The notes below the pieces were generated by a model that saw only the letters and a list, made by a program, of their open reading frames with translations, had not been told where the DNA came from and searched no databases. 64,000 bases of DNA from Haematococcus lacustris (Eukaryota; Chlorophyta; Chlorophyceae; Chlamydomonadales; Haematococcaceae). A program made the position numbers and the translations under genes. The DNA lies in contig JASKMD010000258.1 in the NCBI GenBank assembly GCA_030144725.1, positions 1 to 64,000 of the forward strand, given 5' to 3'. Positions 28,801-40,174 of the stretch are shown here, one piece after another (the stretch's first letter is position 1; every line of letters starts with the position of its first letter).

Positions 28801-29247
28801 CACACCTGTGATTGCCTGCTTTGGGTCGCTCTTACTTGGGTGCCCTCCTCCTGTTCTTGTTCTGTATCACTCCTCATCTCACCCCTCACCCCTGCCATGT
28901 CCCCCTCATATACTCCGTCCATGGCCCCTTCCCCCCGCCTGCTTCCACATCCTGCCCACACTTGCCCTGTGCGGCTTGCCCCGCCCTGGCCAGGTATGCC
29001 CTGGATGGTGCCATGACGCTGCCAGAGGCGGTGAGCCACGAGGCCTGCCGAATCTTCAGAGACCGCCTGGTGGGCAGCGACGCCCAGGACAACTTCAGCG
29101 CCATGTTGGCAGCGCTGCTGTCAGCACATCTGGGCTACAGGTCAGTGCCCACCCTCCCTTCCTCACACTCTCACCTCATCAGTCACACCCTTTCTACACG
29201 CCTCCTCCTACATGCCAGCCAGTGACAGTCACTGCTCATGCCATATG

Positions 29248-29330
<83 letters not shown>

Positions 29331-32300
29331 ATATGCTATGCCATATGCTATATGCGCTCCTAACGACACCATCATGAACTCCACCACTGTCATCGTCACC
29401 ATCCTCACCATCCCAGTCATTACCGTCTCCTTCCCACAGTACTCCTAACCCCTCGCCAGAATCAGGAGCCACAACACAGTGTGCACACCTACCCCATACC
29501 CTCCCCACACATCCCCACCACTGCCTGGCTGGCGTGTGCCATGCACCACATGAGGTGCTGGGGGCGCTGGCAGGTCTGACGGCAGCTTGTGGGTGGCCAG
29601 CACACTGGGGGCGTCGAGTGAGGACCGGCTGGCGGGCAACATGGAGCGCCTGAAGCTGGCCAAGTGGGCCATGGACGACTTTCAGGTGACGCCCGGGTTT
29701 GACATGCTCCTGCACCAGCAGCCATCTAACACCTCTGTGCTGCCTTACCCTATCACCTCAACGTCACCGTCCCTTCATGGCCTACACCAAACCACCATCT
29801 GGGTTCAAACTTGTAGTACACAGCTCGGTGAAGGCAAGCAAGCCCTGGGCTGCCTGGCGCCTGTGCAGGAGCTTGTGGCAGCCAAGCTCAAGGCCTATGA
29901 GCGCGAGCACAAGGAGCTCAACATGCTGCTGTTCCCAGAGGTGACTCCTGGGACTGGGTTCAGCTGGCCCCACACCACCACCCTCCCACCCTCACGTTCC
30001 CCTCCCACGCCCTCACACTGCTTTTACACTGTCATCATTCTGCCCGCGCACTGCAGTCCTCACACTGCTCTTGCAGAATACCAGCACCTCCCTGTCTGGG
30101 TGTCTGCTTGACTGAGTGACTGCCTGCCTGGCTGGCTGCCTGAGCAGGTGTTGGAGCGCATCGCTCGTTTTGACCGAGTGCTCTCTGTCCCGGGGGGGTC
30201 TCTGCTGCTGGCTGGCCCTAGCGGGGCGGGGCGCCGCAGCTGTGCGCTGCTGCTGGCCTACATGCACCACCTGGAGCTGTTCACGCCCAAGATGACCAGG
30301 TGCAGGGCCAAGGGGTGCCTGGTCGGGCAGGGTGGGGCAGATGCACAGCTAGTGGGTAGGGTGGGACAAAGAGGTAACGAGACAGTGCTGGGCCCAGGGG
30401 CAGCAGGTGCATGAAGGGAGAGGGGCTGGTGGGCAGAGGGTGGTGGGCTGGTGGGGGCAGGGTTCGATGGGGAGAGTGGCTAGCTAGGTCACAATTTGTG
30501 AGAAGGGTGACCAGGCAGGTACTTAGGCGAGCCTAGGAGCTGCCAGAATAGAGCTCGCTGCAGCAGTACGGCACTGGGAACTGGGAAGCTGTGGGTTGCT
30601 GCGCAGGAACTACGACTTGAAGTCCTTCCGCAATGACATGAAGGAGGTGCTGAAAAAGGCGGGTGTGGAGGGCAAGGCCGTCATGCTGCTGCTGGGTGAG
30701 GCGCTGGGCGTGAGCTGCTGGCAGGGCGGCCCGCATGGATCAATGCAGCAGCAGTTCTGCAATCGGTGCAGCCACTGTCTTGTAGCACCCTGTAGCAGTT
30801 GTAGCAGCCCCTGTACCCTGCACCCCTGCAGTAGCCTTGTAGCAGTGCAAGCTCAAGCAGCCTGCCATGGAAACAAAGCAGCACTACCTGTTGCATGTTC
30901 CTGTTCCTGAACCTAATCTTACTCCTGTACCTGACATCCCGGCCAAACCCACGTGGGCAGCTCCACCTCCAGCTGTGTGCTTTGTTCGTGTCCCTGCCGC
31001 GCCTTCCTTGCCCGCCCTCCCGCAGAGGACTATCAGATCGTGGAGCCGTCGTTCCTGGAGATGGTGAACTCGGTGCTGTCAGGTGGCGAGGTGCCCGGCC
31101 TGTTCTCGCCTGAGGAGCTGGCCAAGGAGCTGGGCCCGCTGGAGGCTGTACGCGACTCCGACGCGGCGTACACCGGCCCGCAAAACACATACGCGTATTT
31201 CACATACAGGCAAGGCCGGGTGGCCGAGGCTGGCAGGCGAGGGGGTGACCTAGCGCTGGTCAGCCCGGGCCATCCTGTGCCAAGAATTGTTCATCCCCTG
31301 CCCCTCGGCGTCGCCTCATCACCGCGGCCCCTGTGACGCATTGCCCTCAGCACGTCATCTTGAGTGACGTGTCTGTTCACCCTGCGCCAGCCCTTGACAT
31401 GCCACCACTTCCTCTGCCCGCTGCCACGTGCGCTTGCCAGCACCCCTGCCAGCCTGGCGCTGGCAAGCACTGCCGTTCACACCACCCACCCTAGCCTCAG
31501 CTCGCCCTGCCCTGCTATGGTGCAAACCCCAGCTGCTCCTCACCCCTCCTTGCAGCGCTGGTGACGATTGCAGCTGCCCCCCAGCTGATGTTGCCCCAGT
31601 GGCCTTCGCCGTCAAACTTGTTGCCGCCTCCCCTGTGCAATTCCGAGTAGCCTCCTGAGTAGCCGTTCTCTTTCACCATTTCCTCTGCCCGCTTCCACGT
31701 GCGCCTGGCAGTGCCCCTGCCAGTCTGATCCCTGCAAGCAATGCTGTTCAGTTCACTCCACCCACCCACCGTCGTTTTGCCCTGTCCACATCCTGTGTGC
31801 TCAGGGTTGTTCGCAACCTGCATGTGGTGGTGTCCATGGACCCGGCCAACGAGCTATTCCGAGCCCGCTGCGAGTCGAACCCCGCATTGCTCACCGGCTG
31901 CGCGCTGCAGTGGCTGGAGGCATGGGGCCCACAAGGCTCCGCACACATCCCCAGAGTACGGCTGCAGGTAAGGAGCGTTGCAGGCTTCCATCAGGGAAAG
32001 GCTTGTCCCAGGGCAGGGTCAGATTTGCAAAGGGAGGGAAGCATGGGCTATGGCGTGTTGTTGCTTGGAAGGGTGAGGGGCACAACCAGCCAGTGACATG
32101 TGGCTGACCTGCGCTGGCCATGGCACCGCTTGAACGACCATACCGTGGCAGTGGCCGGAGAGGGGGTGTGTAGTGCAGGCTGGCCTACAGCAGTATATGA
32201 CGAGCCTTACCGGGGCCACTACACCAAGTTGTATGGCCCATGGTGTATGGTTCATGGCCCTGTCACGTGCATGTTCCGCAAGACCACATGCAGCATGTGG

Positions 32301-35300
32301 GTCATAAGCTACAGGCGTGGGGTGCAACCTGTGCTGGACCCTGGCACACACCCACACACACTCCGTGCTGTGTACCGCTTGGCGCACACGCGTGTGGGTA
32401 GGCATGGCCAGCTGTCGGATAGAATGAGGATGGCAGTGTCTGTATGAGTCAGTGGTCGGGTGGCCCCACACTTCCTACTGCCGACGCGACCCTGTTCCCT
32501 CACCGGTTGGCCTGACCAGTGGGCTGGTGGTCGGGTGGTGCATGGGTCACTTGCTGGTGTCCACTGCCCGCAGCAAGTGATGGCAGCAGAAGCAGGGCCT
32601 CAGGCCAACGGGTCGCCCAAAGAGAAGAAGGGGAAGAAGAAGGCATCCAGCATGGTGGGTGTTGTTGAGCCTTTGCTGGTGCTGCCAGACAGGGCAGTGT
32701 TGGTGCGGGCCTTGGCTGTGAACGGCAGCCATAGATACAAGTGCAATGCTGCATGCCAATGCTGACTACATGGACGGGTGCCATGGGTGCATGGGTGCAT
32801 GGATAAAGATTTGGCCAGAGGAATGCATGGGTGGTGCTGCCGGCACGTCAGGTGCCCCAGGAGGTGCCCCTGCTCATCCCTGTGTGTACATCAATATACA
32901 CACTATAGTGCCAGCACAGCCACAATATCACCTGCTTTTAAGGCCTGCAGCCATGTTGGGGTGCCGGTGGATGTGATTATGACCACGAGGCCAGGCATGC
33001 CTTGTTGCTGCCACACTAGGTTCCCGAGGAAGAGCTGGTGCAGCACATGGTGTGGCTGCACCAGAGCATGATCCCCCTGGGCGCCTCCCCTCGCCAGTTC
33101 ATCGCACTGGTGGACCTGTATGGCCGCATCTATGCGGCCAAGCGAACAGAGGTGCGCATGGCAGGCTGCGCACACTGGCGTGCAAATGCTGGCCAGGCAT
33201 GGGAGCATGGCGGGTGGGACAGGCTAGACGGTTGTGAGGGGTGCGGGTGCTGGTGCTGGATGCGGCTGGCTAGCGCACGGAGTGACATGGGGAACAAGGT
33301 TGTACAGGTTGAGGTAGTACAGCGGGTCATGCACACCACTGTGCTGCACACATGACTCTTCAGCTGGTGTGGCGGGTTGGTGTGGCAGCTGTACACCTAA
33401 GCTGGTGTGGCAGGTCAGCGTGGCAACCATCAGCAGGGGTGCCCCGGGTTGGTTTAGCTAGAGTGGGCCGGGCTGTGTTGAACCGCGGCACAGGGGCGGA
33501 AGGGCTGGGCATGAGGCTGCGCACACAGCAGGTCTGCAGGTGTGAGGCAGATGTGGCACCATGACACAGCTTGTGAGCACCAAGCCTTATGGAAACTCCG
33601 GGGGTAGACAGCTGATGTAGACTGCCAACAAACCTTTGCTTTGGTTACGCAACCTGATGCCCTGCCCTGACCACCTACCCCACCGCCGTGAGAAAGATCA
33701 ACTACCTGTGTCGGTCAAGATGCTGCACTGTGCTGTGTTCAAGCCTAGTGGTCCAAGGCAGCAAGCAACACAGCGGTGGATGACCGGCCAGCTGCCCTCC
33801 CGCACAGGTGCTTGCCCAGCAGAACTTCCTGAAAGGTGGCCTCAGCAAGCTGGCAGACGCGGAAGGCACTGTGGATGGGCTGAACCGCACCGCCCAGGAG
33901 CAGCGCAAGGTGCTCAAGGTGAAGCAAGCGGAGGCTGATGAGGCGCTGGTCAGGATCCAAGCGTCCATGATGCAGGTGAGCCTTGGGCTGCTGGATGGAC
34001 ACAGGGCAGCTGGTTGATTGGGCACGGGCCAGCTGGATGGACGGGCACAAGCCAGCTGGATGGATGGGCCCAGGCCAGCTGGAGGGCAGCTGGTTCAGCA
34101 CCTTGAGCCTCACTAGGGTCTACTAAGATGGACCACTAGGGGCGGTGTTTTGTCTGTGTGGGCACAAGGCAGCTGGCCAAGTCGAGCACAAGGTGGAGTG
34201 GCCAGGGCATCTCTCTATGCAGCTGAGACACTGGCCAGTACACTGAGTATGTGCGTCAGCGCTGGGTGCTGGGGCCCATGTCTGTACTATCCAGTCTTCA
34301 GTCATCATCAAGGCACGACTCATGGCCGAACCCAGACCTTAACCCTCACTAGGGACGACGTAGTGACGGTTAACGGTCTTGCAGCGCACCCGCCCAGCTC
34401 AGGGTACTCCTTGCCCTTGCTAACTAACTACACCCCAGGCTGCTGACCGGCGGCAAGAGGTGGAGCGACTGAAAAAGAAACAGGCTGTGGAGGAGGTGGA
34501 GATGCAGAACAGGCGGGGAGGAGTGGAGAATGAGCTGGCGGAGGTGCAGCCGCTGATTGACCAGGCGCGCAAAGCTGTGGGCCAGATCAAGAAGGAGAAC
34601 ATCGACGAGATTCGGTCCCTGAAGATGCCACCAGATGCCATTCGTGATGTGCTGGAGGTGAGCTACCTGGTGCCTGCGGTAGGGATGGCTGCTGGCGCCT
34701 GAGACAAGGATGTTTAGCGAGCAGTAATGATGAAGGTGGATCATCAGATGCTGTGGTGAGGGAGGTGGCATGCCCCATTGGGTGAGCGACTCACACCTGC
34801 TGTGCTTGCATCAAGTTTTAAGTTGTGTTTTGACAATGGGTGTCAGGCACTTTGCTGTGGGCCCAGGGGAGTTGGGATATGATGCAAGTGATGTGGGTGA
34901 AAGCACACTCAAAACTGGGCGTTGTAGTTGTGGGTGCTACTAAGCTCAATACCCAGCTGTGGTTGCCGGGACAGTCTGGGTTGCAGCCATCAGCAACTGC
35001 ACCAAGGGGCTTGCAGAGGTTGGCATGGAGGAGTGCGGCAGGTGGTGCGGTTGGTTGCTTGTCTGTGGCTCGCAGGGCGTGTTGCTAGTGTTGGGCCAGG
35101 ACGACACTAGTTGGAATAACATGAAGAAGTTCCTGGGCGCCAAGGCTGTGAAGGACGAGATCGTGAACTACGATGCCAACAAGATCACCCCAGAGATGCG
35201 CGCCAAAGTCAACAAGCTGCTGTCTGTCAAGGGCAACAGCTTCGAGCACGCGGTGATCCATCGCGTCAGCGTGGCAGCCTCGCCACTGGCTGCCTGGGTC

Positions 35301-38300
35301 AAGGCCAATGTCCAGTACAGCAAGGTGTGACCACGCAACTTCACAGCTCCTTAGCAAGTCTCGCGTCAAACTACCTTGGCGTTGCTGCATCAGGGCTGTT
35401 GACTACGCGCTACTCGCATTTACTGCGACCTAAACCCGGCGAGCCGGATGTGTGCAGGTGTTGGAGCGTGTGGCTCCCTTGCAGTCGGAGCTGCAGGGAC
35501 TTGTGGATTCGTTGAAGCAGAGCGCTGCGCTTATCGTCCAGTACGAGGCCGAGCTTGTCGAGTGCGACACAGCCGTCGCGGCGCTGAAGACGGACTTCGC
35601 CAAGCGCACATCGGAAGCCGAGACCCTGCGAGTCAGCGTGGAGAAGGCGGACGGCATCCTGCAGTCGGCGCGCAACCTCTTGGACAAGCTCTCGGGCGAA
35701 AAGGGGCGATGGGTAAAGCAAGTGAGTCCAAAACATGTGCTCGCACCGCTGTTTGTTTGCTTGTCGCTTTCTTTTCAATCCCAGGTTGCTCTTGGGCATA
35801 GCCAAGCAGCCACCACAGGCTGAAGGTCATAGCATCGCCAAAAGTGACTTTATCCTTGCTGGATGACAGGTTGGCACCCTGGAAGAGGAGCTGGTGTCAG
35901 CGCCTATGGCTGCCTTGCTCACCTCCGCTTTCATAACGTGAGTCTTGAATGCCTCAGCCCAGTAGCCAGCCAACCTAGGGAGGCAGTCAAACCGCAGTAG
36001 AATGCCTCAGCTGAGTGCAGCAGGGGCCTTTGACTTCTGCATCGGCCGTCATCCCATTTCGAAAGGACGTGGTCATGAAGAATTCAAACCAATACTCACA
36101 TTTATTCCTGCGAAGCATGTGCAGCTTGACAGCCCAGCTGTGGCGCTAGCAATGCCTTGCATGAGACTGCCCGGCATGCCTCAATATCTTGTCTCCATCT
36201 CATGTGTGCATCTACTTGCCAGGGTTTTCCTAATGACTGCTGGCCAGCATTCCCTAACCTTCTTTCCTTAGCCCTCACACTGCGTGACCCCTGGCCTTCC
36301 CTGCCGCAGCTACCTGCCCAGCAAACCAGAAGACGTGCGGTCGTCCATGCAGCAGCACTGGGGCAGCCATCTGGCCCTCCCTGACTACAGCTTCACACGC
36401 TTCATGAGCAGCGAGAGTCAGATGCTGCAGTGGAAGGCAGAGGGGCTTCCGGCAGACACCTTGAGCATGCAGAACGCGGTGGTCATCCTGAACTCCGCCC
36501 CGCTGGCGCCCCTCATCATTGACCCGTCCACTCAGGTACTGGGAGAGGATGGCTTCACCGGCCTGTGCTGGGCGCAAAGTATGAGGCGTGCTGGTGGCTC
36601 TGCTGCTGATGCTGCAGCTATGTTTCACGGCCATTGCCATGCCATGCCTGATGCCAGCTGGCAGCATTAATGACGAGAAATCAAGCAGAGCCAGCCAGGG
36701 TCAGCAAAGGATGGGCTGCTTCCCAGAAACAGCCTGATCTACAGTGTATCAGTGAAGGTGTGTTGTGCATCGGTCCCTGCGTAGCTGCCCACCAGGCCTG
36801 GCGCAGCAGACGGGAAGCTTTCGCAGGGATGCGCAGCCAGTCATACTCAGCCAAGCGCAGCCATACACCCCGACTTACACCCCGACCGTGCGGGCGCAGG
36901 CTTCTGAGTGGCTCGCCGCGCACCTTCGGATTGACACTCCATCCCTGGAGGTGACAACCCTGCACGAGCCGCGGTTCGCGAACACATTGGAGTTGGCAGT
37001 ACGGTTCGGAAAGACGCTGATTGTGGGCGAGGTCGACCGTTTGGAGCCGCTGCTGGTGCCACTGCTGCGCCGCGACTTGGAGCGTCAAGGACCCCGCTTC
37101 GTAGTCGCGCTAGGCGACAAGATGGTGGACTACAACGACACGTTCAGGTCAGCGCGGGGTCAAACAGCCGTCCATGTGCACCCACCGTGCCTATCCCCTG
37201 CAGCCTCACCCATGACGCACCACTGCTACTGCCACTGCTGCTTGGGCATGGTTCAATGGTGTGACCCTGCTACGGTTTTGCCACAACCGCGTTGGCCTGC
37301 TGCTGCCAGGGTGACAAGGAGAGGTAACAGCAGCAGGCACCCAGCCCTATGGCCACTGCTGGCTCCGCTGCTGTTGTGCGACACCTTGGGCTGCCACTGT
37401 TGCTGCCGGCAATCCTGCTGCTGTTGTTGCGGCTCCAGGCTGTACTTGGTGACCCGCAACCCAGACCCCTACCTGCCCCCTGACGTGCGCTCCCTGGTGG
37501 CCGTCACCAACTTCACCGTCACTCGCTCAGGCCTGGAAGGTGAGCTGGCCCAGACCCTGACATGCCCTGGCTCCACCCTGGCCGTGGCTGCACAGACATG
37601 AAGAGCTTCATCTTCATCTCTGACCCCTGCAGCTCACCTTCATCTCTGACCCCTGCAGTGGCCAGTCCCTGAGCCTCCATGTGGTGTACTGCTCCCCTGC
37701 ACAGGGCAGCTGCTGGGCCTGACGCTGCAGCGGGAGCAGCCTGAGTTGGAGGAGAAGAAGAGCGGGCTGTTGCGGCAGGAGGAGGAGCTGAAGGTGCAGC
37801 TGGCTGAGTTGGAGCGCTCGTTGCTGCAGACCCTGGCGACTAGCACAGGTGGGAAGGGATGGGGAGTGAGAGGGAGTGGGGGTTGGAGAAGGTGTGGGGG
37901 GAGTGAGATAGGGTGGAGGGGTGGTGCAGTGAGGTTAGAACAAGGCTCCTGTTGTCATCCCCTGATCTGTTCTTGTTCAGGTAACCTTTTGGACAACAAG
38001 GAGCTGCTGGACAGCCTGACGGCAGCCAAGACTAAGAGCGCTACCATTGCGTCCTCGTTGGAGACCTCCAGGGAACTGCAAGCGTCCCTGGACAGTCAAC
38101 GAGAGGTGAGCTGGCAGTCATCTGCTAACGGGAGCGTGGTTGCTTGGCTTCAACCCATGTAGCGCGTTCCTCCACCCCAACTGCTACTGGGCTACTGGGC
38201 TACCGGCCTTTACTGAACATAGCGCTCGCTGTCGTCAAAATCCAGGTGTACCGCCCCGTGGCTCAGCGGGGCTCGTCGATGTACTTCCTTATGCGCGATT

Positions 38301-40134
38301 TATCAGCGCTGAACCACATGTATCAATTCAGCCTGGGCGTCTTTCTGGCTCTGTTCCGTCGCGCCCTCGACCAAGACGCGGGGAGCGGCGGCAACGTCAC
38401 CGCGCGCATTGCAGTCCTGTCGGACGCGCTGATCGAGCTGGTGTTTGGCTACGTGTCACGGTCGCTCTTCAACGCGGACCGGCTCACCTTCGCAATGCAC
38501 ATGGCACGGCACCTGCTGCCAGCGGGGGCCATTAAGCCGGAAGAGTGGCTGTTCTACCTTGGTGCGTGCACCTGGCATATCCAGTATAGAAGTACATTGT
38601 TGTTTGTTCCGCGGCTTAACTTACCCTGGTCTCCCTGTGAGTTGTGCTTGCAGGCAAACCCAGTGTGGACGCGTCCGCCGGTGGAGCTGCTGCGCGCCCG
38701 TCTTGGGTCCGGGATGAAATGGCAGCGGCCTGGTCCTTGCTGGCGGCAAACTTTCCAAAACTTATGTCCGGCGCGGACCTATCCGACGGGGCCATGTGGG
38801 GCAGCTGGGTCAGCGGCAACGCGGCAGGCTCCGACGGCGGTGCGGGCACAGATGGTTTCGCGTTACCACAGCGCATCGCCAACAAGGTCTCGCCTTTCCA
38901 GACGCTGCTGCTGGTCCAGGCGTTCCGGCCGGACAAGCTGCAGTCCGCGATGACCGCGTTCGCATGCAGCTCGCTGAACGTGAAGGGTGTTTCGCCACCC
39001 TCGACCTCGCTGCGCGCGTTGATTGAGGCGGAGAGCTCTGCTACGCAGCCCATCCTCCTGCTCACCACCCCAGGTGCCGACCCCTGCGCTGAGCTCGCAG
39101 AGTACGCTGCGACGGTCGTCGGCCGGGAGCGCTACCACGAGATCGCGATGGGGCAAGGGCAAGCCGAGCGCGCGCTAACCCTGCTGCGCGATGCAGCTCG
39201 CTCAGGCGACTGGTTGTGCCTCAAGAACCTGCACCTCGCCGTGTCATGGCTCGGGGTGCTAGAAAAAGAGTGCTACACGCTGCAAAAGAATGCTGGCTTT
39301 CGACTGTTCCTCACCAGCGAGCCACATCCCCGCTTCCCCGCCACACTGCTGGAGGCTTCACTCAAGGTGGGAGCGGTGGGCCAGGAAGGTGCAGGGGTCA
39401 CGAAGTGGGGTCCAAGAGGAGAGCAGGGAAGATGAAGGCAGTGATGGGCAGCTGGGCAGGCGGGCCAGCAGGCAATGAAAGGGTGGCAAAGGAGTGGCCC
39501 ACGCATGAGGATGGCACCACACCCACACTCCTTGCACTCCCCACCACACTCCTATCATTTTCAAACAGGGATGTTGAGAGGTTAGGCTTTGTTCCTTGCA
39601 CCCTCCCCTCTCAGGTCTTTACAGGGATGCCACGGCACTGTGCTCCAACCTAACACATTGGGACCTCCATGGCTCTACATTACTTCTCAATGGCACAGAA
39701 TGGCGGCAGGTGGTGACAGGTGACGACAGGTGGTGACAGGTGCTCTACTAGCGGGGCAGCTAGGGTGAGGTTGAGCGTGGGGGCTGCCTCGCTGCTGTGA
39801 CCCCACTCATCCCATTGCACCCTGGCCCCAGGTACCTGACTGCAGCTGGCTGTGTGCGCTCATGACCTCAGGTCACCTTTGAGGCTCCGCCCGGTCTGAA
39901 AAAGAACCTGCAGCGCACCTACGAGGGCTGGGACACGGAGTGGGTGGCTGCAGGGTCGCCCCTCCGCGCCCAGCTGCTGTTTGTGCTGGCCTGGTTCCAT
40001 GCCGTGGTTCAGGAGCGACGCACTTATATACCACAGGCAAGCCAGACTGAGTAGACACACCCGTGCCAGCACTTGCACAACCAACACCTGCACGACCACA
40101 TAGCAGCTGCAGTAGAGGCAGCAGCAGCAGCTAT

Positions 40135-40174
<40 letters not shown>

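Larger units (their letters stand above)
24882..29140 (+). other. DHC1b: Dynein-2 AAA3 module and AAA3-AAA4 connector
   Basis: The connector begins [20 protein letters not shown] (24909). The AAA3 Walker A GPEGCGKS is at 25926-25949, split from the preceding NRDPFIL by an intron, and is followed by [17 protein letters not shown] and a Walker B-like segment [12 protein letters not shown] (near 26120). Next come [18 protein letters not shown] (26555), [20 protein letters not shown] (27438), [17 protein letters not shown] (28535) and [18 protein letters not shown] (29035). AAA3 is the regulatory ATPase site in cytoplasmic dyneins, and it looks intact. Confidence 0.9.
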
